From: an uncultured Eubacterium sp.
Lineage (GTDB): Bacteria > Bacillota > Clostridia > Lachnospirales > Lachnospiraceae
Direction of reading: 5' to 3'
DNA length: 64,000 nt
NCBI GenBank assembly: GCA_947178105.1
Contig: CAMWXD010000014.1
Location: forward strand, 1 to 64,000
Shown: one piece after another, positions 17,415 through 26,814 of the stretch
Layout of the letters: every line of letters starts with the position of its first letter
Position numbering within the stretch: position 1 is the stretch's first letter
Position numbers and translations under genes: made by a program
Notes under the pieces: model-generated
Seen by the model: only the letters and a program-made list of their open reading frames with translations
Database searches by the model: none
Told to the model about the DNA's origin: nothing

Positions 17415-19056
17415 AGGCAGTATTACTATATTTATGAGCCTGCTGCTGATGCTGGTTGCGTCTTTGCTGTTTACGCTACTGGAAGGTTCCCGTTATCTGA
17501 TGCTTGGAATGACAGCAGTTTTAAACAGCCAGAGTGTTACAGAGTCTGTATTTGCAGAATATAATGTCCCTGCTTATCATAATTATCATTTGTTTATGAT
17601 GGACGGCGGCTATGGTTCAGGGGAATTTAAGGTGTCAGAGGTAAATGCCAGGATGCAGGAGCTGGGACAGGAAAACCTGAACCCTGCGGTAATGGGATTT
17701 GGCAGATATCATAATTTTTTGCAGATGGATGTCACAGACAGCAGCGTCGTACAGTATCAGTTAGCCACTGACAGACATGCTGAAGCTTTATTAAAACAGA
17801 TGGCGCAGGTTATGAAAAAAGAGCTGGCTGCGGATCTGGCACAACAGGCGTTTAAGAAGCTGACAGACATGCAGCAGTCCTGTGAGCAGGGAAAGGAGGC
17901 GGATGCTTATTTGGACGGTGCGCTTGATACAATCGAACAGGCAAAAGAATCAGCAAAGGAGGCAACAAAGGAAGCAGCCCAGCAGGCAGCGCGCGGAGCG
18001 AACCAGATGCATCTTACTGTAATGCGGCATGTAACAGCAGGATATGGACAGGCGCCTTCCTATCAGAAAAAGGCGGGGTATATTTTAAAGACAGATACTG
18101 GAAACGTGGTACAGCAAGAACTGACTGTGGAAGAAATCGAAAATCCAATGGAAGATATCAAAAGTGCAAAGGGCTCGCCGCTGTTGTCGCAAATTCTTTC
18201 CGATGGAAAAGGGATTTCAGCAAAACAGGTATCCAAAGAGGATTCGGTGGAGAAGCGTCCATTAAATGTAGGAAATTATGAAGAAGCGGCATCCGTCGGC
18301 GCAGCGGATAAGCTGCTGGTTGTACAATACCTGAAAAAATATACCTCTAATTATCTTCATGAGATTTCAGTGCCACATGCACTTGCTTATGAACAGGAAT
18401 ATATCTTGTTTGGAAAATATACGGATGAAGATAATCTGAAAAAGATGGCTTCCAGGCTGCTGCTCATCAGAGAAGGAATGAATTTTGCATATTTAATGAC
18501 AGACAGTGCAAAACGCGAGGAAGCTCTTGCTATGGCAACAGCGATTGCCATAGCAACCGGAATACCAGCCGCCGCGAAGGCAATACAGATGGGTATTTTG
18601 GCTTCCTGGGCGTATGCGGAAAGTATCGCAGAGCTTCGTACGCTGTTTTTGGGAGGAAAAATTGCGGCGGTAAAGACAGCAGGCAACTGGAATGTAAGCC
18701 TGTCAGAAGCCGCAGCAGTTCCTTTTCAGACTTCGATCAAAGCAAAGGAAGTAAACAACGGACTGGATTATGAAGATTATTTATGCGGCTTTTTCCTGTT
18801 AGAAGGTCTTAATAAGATAGGAAGCAGATTTGCAAATCTTCTTGAGAAAAATATCCGCTTGTTTGCAGGATATGAACAGGTGAAATTGGACTGCATGGTT
18901 ACTGCAATGGAAACGAACAACAGATATAAGGCGCGGCAGGTTTTTTTAACATTCGTTACGGTCGGGCGACTTTCAAGAAAAGGTTATGAATATGAGGAAA
19001 CGTATCGATTTTCTTATGACGAACCAAATACAGGCCGCAGCGAAGCAGATGAATGA
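17395..19056 (+). CDS. Tad-locus pseudopilin-type protein (DUF5702-like)
   Basis: About 554 residues starting MCQRSTKGSITIFMSLLLM: a short leader with KGSITIFMS before a single N-terminal hydrophobic helix, then a long extracytoplasmic region with helical, Ala/Lys/Glu-rich segments (AKESAKEATKEAAQQAARG). I recall this architecture as DUF5702 in Firmicute Tad loci. It could be a minor or tip component. ATG 17395 is preferred; an earlier in-frame TTG at 17368 lies inside the pilin gene. A second hydrophobic segment (near 18500-18620) is possible. Overlaps the next ORF. Confidence 0.65.
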   Translation: MCQRSTKGSITIFMSLLLMLVASLLFTLLEGSRYLMLGMTAVLNSQSVTESVFAEYNVPAYHNYHLFMMDGGYGSGEFKVSEVNARMQELGQENLNPAVMGFGRYHNFLQMDVTDSSVVQYQLATDRHAEALLKQMAQVMKKELAADLAQQAFKKLTDMQQSCEQGKEADAYLDGALDTIEQAKESAKEATKEAAQQAARGANQMHLTVMRHVTAGYGQAPSYQKKAGYILKTDTGNVVQQELTVEEIENPMEDIKSAKGSPLLSQILSDGKGISAKQVSKEDSVEKRPLNVGNYEEAASVGAADKLLVVQYLKKYTSNYLHEISVPHALAYEQEYILFGKYTDEDNLKKMASRLLLIREGMNFAYLMTDSAKREEALAMATAIAIATGIPAAAKAIQMGILASWAYAESIAELRTLFLGGKIAAVKTAGNWNVSLSEAAAVPFQTSIKAKEVNNGLDYEDYLCGFFLLEGLNKIGSRFANLLEKNIRLFAGYEQVKLDCMVTAMETNNRYKARQVFLTFVTVGRLSRKGYEYEETYRFSYDEPNTGRSEADE

Positions 19057-19972
19057 CAAGAAAGGCAGGTGTATCGGGGTGTCCCTCAGTTTTGATGATC
19101 AATACAATATAGAAGAAATGCGCATTGATCCTGGATGCAGCAAGCCTCTCTCTATCAGGAAAAAAAGTGGATGGGATTTAGAAAATAGAAGAAAGAAAAA
19201 CAGGGGGATTGCCCGATGCATCTGCCCCAAGGCGCTGCTGACCGTGGAAGCAGCAGTGGTGCTGCCTTTTTTTGTATGCTTTATGGTGTTTGTACTGTAT
19301 TTTTTCCGTGTACTGCAAGTGCAGGCGGGCGTTGGGCAGGCGTTGCAGTATGCGGGCAGGCGAACGGCAGCAGAATATAATAAAGAGGAATCAGTCGGTG
19401 AAGGCTTTGGATTATTAAAAGCTGAATTATTTTTTCGTGCACAGCTTAAAAAACAGAATTGCCCGACACAGTATGTCAGCCATGGTATAGCTGGAATCAG
19501 TTTGCTTCAATCTGATTTTTCGGGAAACTATGTAGAATTAAAAGCAGTCTATCGGATGAAGCTGCCGATTGCGATGCTTGGAGAGATCCAATATCGGATT
19601 GTACAGGAGGCAAAGTGCAGAAAATGGACAGGGTATCAGCCAGGACAGGACAGGCAGGAAAATGATACATGGCTGTATTATACAGAATATGGAACAGTCT
19701 ATCATGCCAGCAGGTCTTGTACGCATTTGGATTTGTCGATTCGCGGCGTCTCTTATGCACAGGCTGGAAGCAGTCGGAATAAAAGCGGAGGGAAATATCA
19801 TAAATGTGAAAAATGCGGCAGCGGTGTTACCAGCCGTTCGATGGTATATATTACAGATTATGGAGACCGCTATCACGGCAGCCTTGCTTGCAGCGGGCTG
19901 AAACGAATGATTTATATGATTCGCAAGTCCAAAGCTTTTGGAAAAAGAATGTGTAAGAAATGCGGTGGATAG
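19049..19972 (+). CDS. TadE-like pseudopilin with duplicated Cys/His C-terminal motif
   Basis: The TadE signature LLTVEAAVVLPFFVCF (a helix with Glu after the cleavage-type site) sits near residue 65, preceded by a long basic cytoplasmic stretch. The C-terminal 100 residues carry two copies of a motif: YGTVYHASRSCTHL ... CEKCG and YGDRYHGSLACSGL ... CKKCG. This YHxxxxCxxL-CxxCG pattern resembles the small zinc-binding modules related to the Ada N-terminus found on some secreted nucleases and competence-linked proteins. No strong ribosome site is visible, so the start is uncertain; ATG 19049 overlaps the previous stop by 8 nt. Confidence 0.65.
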   Translation: MNDKKGRCIGVSLSFDDQYNIEEMRIDPGCSKPLSIRKKSGWDLENRRKKNRGIARCICPKALLTVEAAVVLPFFVCFMVFVLYFFRVLQVQAGVGQALQYAGRRTAAEYNKEESVGEGFGLLKAELFFRAQLKKQNCPTQYVSHGIAGISLLQSDFSGNYVELKAVYRMKLPIAMLGEIQYRIVQEAKCRKWTGYQPGQDRQENDTWLYYTEYGTVYHASRSCTHLDLSIRGVSYAQAGSSRNKSGGKYHKCEKCGSGVTSRSMVYITDYGDRYHGSLACSGLKRMIYMIRKSKAFGKRMCKKCGG

Positions 19973-20008
19973 TGTCTCAAGGAAAAGGAAGGAAAAGGGC
20001 TGAAGGAG

Positions 20009-20458
20009 ATGGAAAGAGGGGAAGGTATGTTTCGGCAGTTATCTGTGTTGGCAATGCTTGGAATATGCAGCTATGAGGATTTGAAAAGCAGGCAGATCAG
20101 TGTGGTATGGCTGGCAGTATTTGCACTGGAAGGGATCTTGTGCTGTCTTTTTAGCGGAGAAGGGCTGATGGCTCATGTAATCACAGCGATGGTACCCGGA
20201 TTGCTGCTGTTTTTGCTGTCTTTTGTATCGGGAGGCGGTATTGGGCAGGGAGATGGGATGCTGCTGATGGTAGCAGGTATCTTTTTAGGAGGTTCTTGCG
20301 TGTTATCGATCCTTGTATATGCGGTGATACTTTCTGGCATATATGCATTGTTTTTATTTATTGTCAGAAAAAAGGGGAAGAAGTATGAGATTGCCTTCGT
20401 GCCGTTTTTGCTGGCGGCATTTCTTGTTGAAATGTTGTCAGTATTCATAAGTTCTTAA
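20009..20458 (+). CDS. Second A24-type prepilin peptidase
   Basis: A 149-residue multi-pass membrane protein with the A24 pattern: SYEDLKSRQISVVWL near the N-terminus and GGIGQGDGMLLM for the second aspartate. It is a second prepilin peptidase in the same operon, distinct from the one at 12227. ATG 20027 (GAGGGG upstream) is an alternative start. It may process the TadE-like proteins on either side. Confidence 0.8.
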   Translation: MERGEGMFRQLSVLAMLGICSYEDLKSRQISVVWLAVFALEGILCCLFSGEGLMAHVITAMVPGLLLFLLSFVSGGGIGQGDGMLLMVAGIFLGGSCVLSILVYAVILSGIYALFLFIVRKKGKKYEIAFVPFLLAAFLVEMLSVFISS

Positions 20459-20526
20459 TATGATATGCGGTGTGTCGGCGTGTGGTAAAAAATAGCAGAA
20501 TCATACAGGATAGAAAGGAACAACAG

Positions 20527-20781
20527 ATGGATAGGGTTGCTGCAAAGCGTGAGAGAAACAGAATATGGCTGAAAAAAATTGGGGGAAAAGGGATGGTGCA
20601 GGCAAGCCTGACGGTCGAAGCATCCATATTGATACCGTTTCTTCTGTTTGCGGTTGCAGGCGGAATAAAGCTTGGCTACAGTATGTTTCAGGAAGCAAGG
20701 ACTGTCACAGAAATACACGAAGAGCTGAAGCTATTAGATCCGGTAGGGATTGTACGCAGGAATACGCTGATCCAGGGATAA
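20527..20781 (+). CDS. Small TadE-like pseudopilin
   Basis: About 84 residues with a basic N-terminus, then QASLTVEASILIPFLLFAVAG, a TadE-type helix with Glu at the expected place. AAAGGA precedes ATG 20527. It ends before the FHA gene and probably supplies a minor pilin. Confidence 0.7.
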   Translation: MDRVAAKRERNRIWLKKIGGKGMVQASLTVEASILIPFLLFAVAGGIKLGYSMFQEARTVTEIHEELKLLDPVGIVRRNTLIQG

Positions 20782-20843
20782 ATGGAGAGGAAAGCGTGTT
20801 TGGAAATACGAAAAAGCAAAAAGATCAGGGAGGAGAAGAGTAC

Positions 20844-22334
20844 GTGCTGAAAACAGAGTATACCCGCAAAATCAATAAAAGCAGCCTGGTGATCACACCA
20901 GAAAAAGATTATGAAACTGAAAAAGATTGCATCGAAATGTTTCGATACAATCAAATCCCTTATTTTTTAAACATGGAACTGCAAAAGAGGAATACTGCAT
21001 TGCAGTTCTGCTATGATATTACTGGCAGGCGTTCCTTAGAGCAGCTATTAGAGTATAAGTCTCTGGATTATTTTATGCTGCACAGGATTTTGCAATCTCT
21101 GGATCAGGCATGTGTGCAGGCAGAAGATTTTATGCTGACAGAAAATGATATGATACTGGAGCCGGAATTTGTATTTGCCGATCATCATACAGAACAGATG
21201 AGCTATTGTTATTTACCTGGAAATCAAGTGGATATTTGTGGACAATTCAAAGCATTTATGGAATATCTGTTGAAAACTTTGGATCATAAGGATGAACAGG
21301 CAGTACAGTTTGGATACAGCATTTATCAGCAGGTTGTAGAAGAACAAACCGCCCTGCATGATGTGTTAAAGCAGGAAATGCAGGGGAAGAATGAGCGAAA
21401 ATATGTTATGTTTGAACAAAGCCAGCCTGTACAGTATGTGAAAGAGGAGCTACAGCAGCAGACAGTTTCTGAGATAAATTCCATACGGACAAAGGAGCAG
21501 GAGGCAAAGGATTATGAAAAAAGGGATGAATATTTGGTATGGAAACAGGTCAGTGAGGATACAGTAGAAAGAGAGGATACTTTTTATCCGTCATCTGAAA
21601 AAAATAACCGGACAGGAAAAACATGCCTGCAAGGACAGTATGCACAGGAGCTTTCAGAGCAGGAGATGCCTGGGCTGCAAAAGGAACTGCAAAGGGAGCT
21701 GCAAAAAGAATTTCCAAAAGAGCTGCAAAAAGAGCTTCCAAAAGAGCTGCAAACAGATCAGCAAAATGAGAAATGCAACAAAAGAAAGCAGACGAAGCAG
21801 GAGCGGTACGCAAAAAAAACGGATCAGGATTTGCAGGTGTACAAAGAAGGCCAGGTATCAAAAATACAGCAAAAAGAAACACTAAGAAGGCAGGCGGCTG
21901 AAAAGCTGAAACAGATGCTTCGGAAGAAGATCTATACAGACAGTTTGAAGGATGCCCAGGAAGATACAGTATTTGAAGCAGATGAGGAGGAAATGGTTTA
22001 CAGCAATCCGACTGTCTGCCTGATACCAGAGACAGGCGATATCCAGAATCGGTTTGTTTATCAAGGAGCTGACCGGGCGAGGGATTTCCAATGCAAAAAT
22101 GGAAAGATGATGATAGGCAGTGATTTGCAGGAATGTGATATTTGTATACCGCTTCCTATGGTAAGCAGAGTACATGCTAGAGTGGTGATCGATGCACAGG
22201 GTACTTTTCTGGAGGATATGAATTCGACAAATGGGACGTATGTCAATGGGGAACTGCTGCAATACAAAGAACGTCATATGCTGCAAAAGGGAGATATTAT
22301 CAGTCTTGCCGGAGAAAGTTATAGTTTTCATTGA
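20844..22334 (+). CDS. FHA-domain protein (DUF6382-like N-terminus)
   Basis: About 496 residues from GTG 20844 (GGGAGGAG upstream at 8 nt; GTG 20796 is an alternative). The N-terminal 200 residues begin like DUF6382 (KTEYTRKINKSSLVI). The middle is low-complexity, with a run of KELQKEL/KELPKEL units at about 21680-21760. The C-terminal 90 residues form an FHA domain with MIGSDLQECDI, SRVHARV and DMNSTNGTYVNG, the phosphothreonine-reading loops. FHA proteins bind Thr-phosphorylated partners; here it probably regulates the Tad machine. Last gene of the operon. Confidence 0.8.
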   Translation: MLKTEYTRKINKSSLVITPEKDYETEKDCIEMFRYNQIPYFLNMELQKRNTALQFCYDITGRRSLEQLLEYKSLDYFMLHRILQSLDQACVQAEDFMLTENDMILEPEFVFADHHTEQMSYCYLPGNQVDICGQFKAFMEYLLKTLDHKDEQAVQFGYSIYQQVVEEQTALHDVLKQEMQGKNERKYVMFEQSQPVQYVKEELQQQTVSEINSIRTKEQEAKDYEKRDEYLVWKQVSEDTVEREDTFYPSSEKNNRTGKTCLQGQYAQELSEQEMPGLQKELQRELQKEFPKELQKELPKELQTDQQNEKCNKRKQTKQERYAKKTDQDLQVYKEGQVSKIQQKETLRRQAAEKLKQMLRKKIYTDSLKDAQEDTVFEADEEEMVYSNPTVCLIPETGDIQNRFVYQGADRARDFQCKNGKMMIGSDLQECDICIPLPMVSRVHARVVIDAQGTFLEDMNSTNGTYVNGELLQYKERHMLQKGDIISLAGESYSFH

Positions 22335-22429
22335 CAGTATCGGCAGTACGTGTTATGTTTTGAACAGTCCCTTTGTTCCAGATTGATAGCAGAAGCGTGA
22401 AAACATGTATGGAAGGATGATAGCAGGTT

Positions 22430-23170
22430 TTGGATGATTCAAATTGGAAGGTGCCGCCAGATCGTGAGCAGATACGGTTTGAGCGGTGGAATAAGCTGAC
22501 AAAGCAGGAAAATATGATATCGGAACAATGGAATAAACGTTCAGAACAAAGACATACAGTACCCGTTGTAAATATTTCGTTTGTAGTTATTAATGTAGTT
22601 GTATGGATGATGATGGAGCTGTTGGGGGATACTTTGGACGGTGCTTATATTGCAAACTATGGAGGCATCTATCCAAAGCTGATGGAAGCCGGCGAGTGGT
22701 ACCGGCTGTTTACAGCGATGTTTGTGCATTTCGGAGCGGAGCATTTGGCGAATAATATGATTTTGCTGGCAGCAGCCGGCGGAAAGCTGGAAGCGGCAGT
22801 CGGGCATGTGCAGTATTTTGTGATTTATATTGGATCGGGGCTGGCAGGGAATATAGTGTCTTATTATATTATGATGCATACAGGAGACTATGCAGTCTGT
22901 GCAGGTGCGTCCGGTGCTGTTTTCGGCATGATCGGCGCGTTGGTGTGGGCTTCGATACGTAATAAAGGCAAGCTGGAGGGGCTTACTACAAAAGGGCTGC
23001 TGATGATGATCGCTTTGTGCCTTTATTATGGGATTACAACTGCGGGAGTGGATAACTGGGCGCATATTGGAGGAGCTGTCGGCGGGTTTGTGCTCTGCCT
23101 ATTTTTAGGTAAAATCACACAATGCTTGAAATTATTTAAAAAACTCTATATACTATGTACAAAGAAATGA
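22430..23170 (+). CDS. Rhomboid family intramembrane serine protease
   Basis: Six or so membrane helices; the catalytic Ser is in AGASGAVFGMIGAL, the partner His in WAHIGGAVGGF, and the HFGAEHLANNM loop is conserved. Rhomboids cleave transmembrane segments of client proteins. TTG 22430 has GGAAGGA 12 nt upstream; ATG 22514 is an alternative that still keeps all helices. Lies just after the Tad operon without an obvious terminator. Confidence 0.85.
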   Translation: MDDSNWKVPPDREQIRFERWNKLTKQENMISEQWNKRSEQRHTVPVVNISFVVINVVVWMMMELLGDTLDGAYIANYGGIYPKLMEAGEWYRLFTAMFVHFGAEHLANNMILLAAAGGKLEAAVGHVQYFVIYIGSGLAGNIVSYYIMMHTGDYAVCAGASGAVFGMIGALVWASIRNKGKLEGLTTKGLLMMIALCLYYGITTAGVDNWAHIGGAVGGFVLCLFLGKITQCLKLFKKLYILCTKK

Positions 23171-23201
23171 AAATCAGAACATACAAATGAGAGGTAGGAA
23201 T

Positions 23202-24203
23202 ATGAAGGTAAATATTTATTATGGTGGCAGAGGTGTCTTAGATGATCCGTCTTTGTATGTGATTAATAAAATGCAGCAGGTATTGGAGGAACTGCGCGTA
23301 ACCGTAGAGCGGTATAATATTTATGAGCAGAAAAACAGCATTGCAACACTTCCGCAGACGATAAAAGAAGCGGATGGGATTATTTTGGCAACAACAGTGG
23401 AGTGGCTGGGGATCGGCGGGTATATGCAGCAGTTTTTAGATGCTTGCTGGTTATACGGAGATAAAGAGAAAATCAGCCAGACTTACATGCAGCCAGTCGT
23501 GATGTCTACAGCCTATGGGGAACGCGAGGGTGAGCTTACGCTTGCAAATGCATGGGAAATGCTGGGCGGGCTGCCTTGTGCCGGATTGTGCGGCTATGTG
23601 GCTGATTTACTGACCTTTGAGATGAATCAGGATTATTCCGTAATTATTGAAAAGAAGGCGGAGAACCTGTACCGTACGATTTCACAGAAAATGAAAAGCC
23701 TGCCAAACAGCAACCAGGCTGTAACAAAAACCGTGCTGCGCACGCAGGATCTTGGGCTGACGCCGCAGGAAAGCGAACAGCTATCCAAATATGTATCGGA
23801 TGATACGTATGTGAAAAAACAAAAAGAAGACATTGAAGAGCTGGCAAATAAGTTTAAGGGCCTGTTAGATAAGGATAAGGCGGAAGAAGACGATGATGCA
23901 GTCGCATATATCGAGGATCTGGAGGCTCATTTTAAGCCGCAGGCAGATTTTAAAGCGAAATATTTGTTTATTATAGACGGAAAGAAAAAGCCGTTAACGA
24001 TTGATGTAGACCAGGAAGAGCTGCGGTGCAGTTATGGGAAACAGGATGGCGTGGATGTGTATGCAAAGATGACGGCAGATGTGATAGAGCGTATTATCGC
24101 AGGAAAGATGACTTTCCAGAGAGCTTTTATGACAGGAGAGCTAACAGCAAAAGGCAATTTTAAGACGCTGCGTATGTTAGATGATATTTTTAGTTTTGGG
24201 TAA
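23202..24203 (+). CDS. Flavodoxin-fold plus SCP2-like fusion protein
   Basis: The N-terminal 165 residues look like an NAD(P)H-dependent flavodoxin-fold reductase (KVNIYYGGRGVLDDPS, ADGIILATTVEWLGIGGYMQ, VVMSTAYGEREG). The C-terminal 110 residues resemble an SCP2 sterol-carrier domain (AKMTADVIERIIAGKMTFQR, MTGELTAKGNF). Such fusions are common in clostridia; the substrate is unknown. ATG 23202 follows GAGAGGTAGG. Confidence 0.7.
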   Translation: MKVNIYYGGRGVLDDPSLYVINKMQQVLEELRVTVERYNIYEQKNSIATLPQTIKEADGIILATTVEWLGIGGYMQQFLDACWLYGDKEKISQTYMQPVVMSTAYGEREGELTLANAWEMLGGLPCAGLCGYVADLLTFEMNQDYSVIIEKKAENLYRTISQKMKSLPNSNQAVTKTVLRTQDLGLTPQESEQLSKYVSDDTYVKKQKEDIEELANKFKGLLDKDKAEEDDDAVAYIEDLEAHFKPQADFKAKYLFIIDGKKKPLTIDVDQEELRCSYGKQDGVDVYAKMTADVIERIIAGKMTFQRAFMTGELTAKGNFKTLRMLDDIFSFG

Positions 24204-24275
24204 CAGTTCAGCTTTCGCTGTGCATTTGCTGCACAGCATCAAAACAGAACTTTCGGCAGGGCTTTGGTGATACGG

Positions 24276-24911
24276 TCATTCGTCTGCAAGCGGCAGGGTT
24301 ATGGTAAATGTACACCCGTCTCCAGGGCGGTTATGAAGCAGCAGTGTTCCTTTGTGAGATTCAATGATTTGTTTGGTGATGGCGAGTCCAAGCCCAGTAC
24401 CTTCTTTCTTTGAAGTAGTAAACAGATCAAATACTTTGGATTCTAATTCCGGTGGGATACCGCCGCCGCGGTCAGCGACCTCGATTTGTACATCGTTGCT
24501 GACTGTCTGCGTGGTGATCGTAATGTATTCGGAGTCAGCTTCGGCAGAATTTTTTAAAAGATTTAAAATTGCCTGCCTTAATTTGATCTTATCAGCGCTG
24601 ATCAACGGAAGACAATCGCATAAGTGCAGATCCCATTGCAGGTCGGAATAAGTGTCTTTCATGATACAGCAAATATCCTGGAGCAGAGAATTTAAGTCGA
24701 GAGGCTCTTTTTGTAGCTGCTGTGCACTGCCAGCCTTGGATATTTCCAAAACTAAATTTTTCAGGTATGTAATTTCATGCCGGATATTATCCCAGTAGGG
24801 TTCTGCATGTAACTGCGGACATTGACTGTCCAGCAACTGTGCGGAGCTGTTAATCAGCGTGATTGTGTTTTTAATTTCATGAAATATGCGTTGATAGTCC
24901 AGTGAATTCAT
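24276..24911 (-). CDS. Soluble sensor histidine kinase, orphan
   Basis: A 211-residue protein that is little more than a kinase core: HisKA with the H-box IFHEIKNTI at residue about 11, N-box NLLKNSAEA, G1 DRGGGIP, F-box and G2 GTGLGLAI. There is no membrane segment, PAS or GAF domain and no response regulator beside it. The early His and the layout resemble the kinase cores of Firmicute sporulation-type orphan kinases, but the partner cannot be read from sequence. Confidence 0.85.
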   Translation of the reverse strand: MNSLDYQRIFHEIKNTITLINSSAQLLDSQCPQLHAEPYWDNIRHEITYLKNLVLEISKAGSAQQLQKEPLDLNSLLQDICCIMKDTYSDLQWDLHLCDCLPLISADKIKLRQAILNLLKNSAEADSEYITITTQTVSNDVQIEVADRGGGIPPELESKVFDLFTTSKKEGTGLGLAITKQIIESHKGTLLLHNRPGDGCTFTITLPLADE

Positions 24912-25054
24912 AAATACCCCCTTTAGTTTTTGTTCAATTCTAGCATTTTCGCTATTATATTACAATAATACAAAGGGGTTTGCAAAATACAGATGTAAAT
25001 GAAAAAGCAAAGGATGAGCTGCTACATGAAATCAATCAGTAAAGGAGAAAGAAA

Positions 25055-25474
25055 ATGAGAGATGAAAATTGTATTTTTTGTAAGATTATAGCGGGAGAAA
25101 TTCCGTCGCGGACGATTTATGAGGACGAGGATTTTAAAGTGATTCTGGATGCAAGCCCGGCTTCTAAAGGCCATGCGCTGATCCTGCCAAAAGAGCATTG
25201 TGCGAATATTTATGAAATCAGTGAGGAACTGCTTGCAAAAGCTGCAAAGCTGGCGAAGAAACTGGCGGGACATATGACAGAGGCTTTACATTGTGACGGA
25301 TTCAATTTGTTACAGAACAATGGGGAAGTAGCCGGACAGACTGTATTTCATTTTCATATGCATCTGATCCCGCGCTATGAAGGGATGAAAAATAAAGACC
25401 TGTTAAACTGGACGCATGAACAGTTTACAGATCAGCAGCAGGATGAAATCTGTGAGAAATTAAGATGTAATTGA
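25055..25474 (+). CDS. HIT family hydrolase
   Basis: 139 residues with the His triad HFHMHLIPR, the N-terminal zinc-type CIFCKIIAGEIPS and the mid-segment LPKEHCANIYE. HIT proteins hydrolyse adenylated nucleotides such as AMP conjugates. Good AAAGGAGA ribosome site. Convergent with murG. Confidence 0.93.
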   Translation: MRDENCIFCKIIAGEIPSRTIYEDEDFKVILDASPASKGHALILPKEHCANIYEISEELLAKAAKLAKKLAGHMTEALHCDGFNLLQNNGEVAGQTVFHFHMHLIPRYEGMKNKDLLNWTHEQFTDQQQDEICEKLRCN

Positions 25475-25499
25475 CTGGCTGGCAATGAAGGGCATAACC

Positions 25500-25540
25500 A
25501 TACATCCTGTGGGCATCGATTGTCCGCAGGATGTATAGTT
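25500..25540. terminator. Bidirectional terminator between HIT gene and murG
   Basis: ATACATCCTG near 25500-25509 pairs with CAGGATGTAT (25527-25536); a G-T pair and GG/CC extend the stem. TTTTT follows on the + strand. Confidence 0.75.
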
Positions 25541-25563
25541 TTTACAGAACGGTGCAGAGCCTG

Positions 25564-26628
25564 TTACTTCGCCGTTTCTTTGATTAAGGCAACGATTTTT
25601 TCTACGGAGTTCAGCGTGCTGCTTTTTTGCATCGCAGCAACATAGCGGTCTTTGTTTTTATAAGTTTCGTGTATCATGTTCAAAAGCTTATCTGGTGTAA
25701 TAATCTCTTCTTCGATCACAACGCTAAAACCTTGTTTTTCAAAAGACTGTGCATTTAAAATCTGGTCGCCGCGGCTGGCATTTGCAGATAAAGGGATCAG
25801 GATATTTGGCTTGTTCAGTGCCAGCAGTTCGCAGATCGAGTTGGCTCCGGCTCGGGAAATAACAAGATCTGCGAGTGCAAAAATGTCGTTTAATTCGGCA
25901 CCGATATATTCAAATTGTTTATACCCCGCAGTACGTTCAAGGGATGCTTCGATATTGCCTTTCCCGCACATATGTATCACCTGATATGTTTTTAATAATT
26001 CCGGCAGCAGTCCGCGTATCGTGTCGTTGATGAATTTGGAGCCGCTGCTTCCTCCAACGATAAATAAAACTGGCTTTTCGTTTGTAAAGCTGCAAAGCCG
26101 GCGCGCATTTTCCCTGTTACCAGATAACAATTCACTTCGAATCGGCGATCCGGTAAGGACAGCTTTTTCTTTTGGCAGATATTTCAGAGTCTCTGGAAAA
26201 TTGCAGCATACCTTCACAGCATTTGGTATCGCCAGCTTATTTGCGAGTCCAGGCGTTAGGTCTGATTCGTGGATAATGGACGGTATATGGCAAAATTTAG
26301 CTGCCAGTATCACTGGTACGGATACAAACCCTCCTTTGGAAAATACGATATCAGGCTTTAATTTACGCATCAGCCGGATGGATTGTCCAAGGCCCTTGAT
26401 GACCTTCAATGGGTCAGAAAAGTTTTTAATATCAAAGTATCTGCGCAGTTTACCAGAAGAAATGCCGTAATAAGGAATCTTTTGTTCTTTTAGCAGTTGC
26501 TTTTCAATACCGTTGTATGAGCCGATGTAGGTGATTTCAAAGTCTGCTTCCCTAAGGCTTGGAAGCAGGGCGATATTTGGCGTTACGTGTCCGGCTGTTC
26601 CTCCGCCGGTTAAAATAATCTTTTTCAT
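25564..26628 (-). CDS. murG: MurG, lipid II-forming N-acetylglucosaminyltransferase
   Basis: Transfers GlcNAc to lipid I on the inner face of the membrane to make lipid II. 354 residues, GT-B fold, with LTGGGTAGHVTPNIAL at the N-terminus and the UDP-binding signature SRAGANSICELLALNKP in the C-terminal half. It stands alone, away from any division cluster, and is divergent from the gene at 26815. Confidence 0.93.
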   Translation of the reverse strand: MKKIILTGGGTAGHVTPNIALLPSLREADFEITYIGSYNGIEKQLLKEQKIPYYGISSGKLRRYFDIKNFSDPLKVIKGLGQSIRLMRKLKPDIVFSKGGFVSVPVILAAKFCHIPSIIHESDLTPGLANKLAIPNAVKVCCNFPETLKYLPKEKAVLTGSPIRSELLSGNRENARRLCSFTNEKPVLFIVGGSSGSKFINDTIRGLLPELLKTYQVIHMCGKGNIEASLERTAGYKQFEYIGAELNDIFALADLVISRAGANSICELLALNKPNILIPLSANASRGDQILNAQSFEKQGFSVVIEEEIITPDKLLNMIHETYKNKDRYVAAMQKSSTLNSVEKIVALIKETAK

Positions 26629-26730
26629 TTGAACTTCCTTCCTCCAAAATATATCTTTATTATCAACCGAAAGATGGGAAATGTCAAATCCTTATTTTCT
26701 AAGTATATGAAAAATTGAAAATAAAAAGAC

Positions 26731-26758
26731 TTGTAAATACAAAATAAAAGAATAGAAT
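26731..26758 (+). promoter_or_regulatory. Putative sigma-A promoter
   Basis: TTGTAA (26731-26736), 16 nt, TAGAAT (26753-26758) in the AT-rich divergent interval, reading towards the gene at 26815. Confidence 0.45.
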
Positions 26759-26814
26759 AGAAAATAAGTATTGTAGTTAATAGGGTTAAGGTATGCATAA
26801 TAAAGGAGAAGTCA

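Noticed and set aside
24218..24238. GCTGTGCA/TGCACAGC hairpin between two convergent genes as a terminator
   Set aside because: A stem is present but there is no T tract on either strand, so I did not list it as a terminator.
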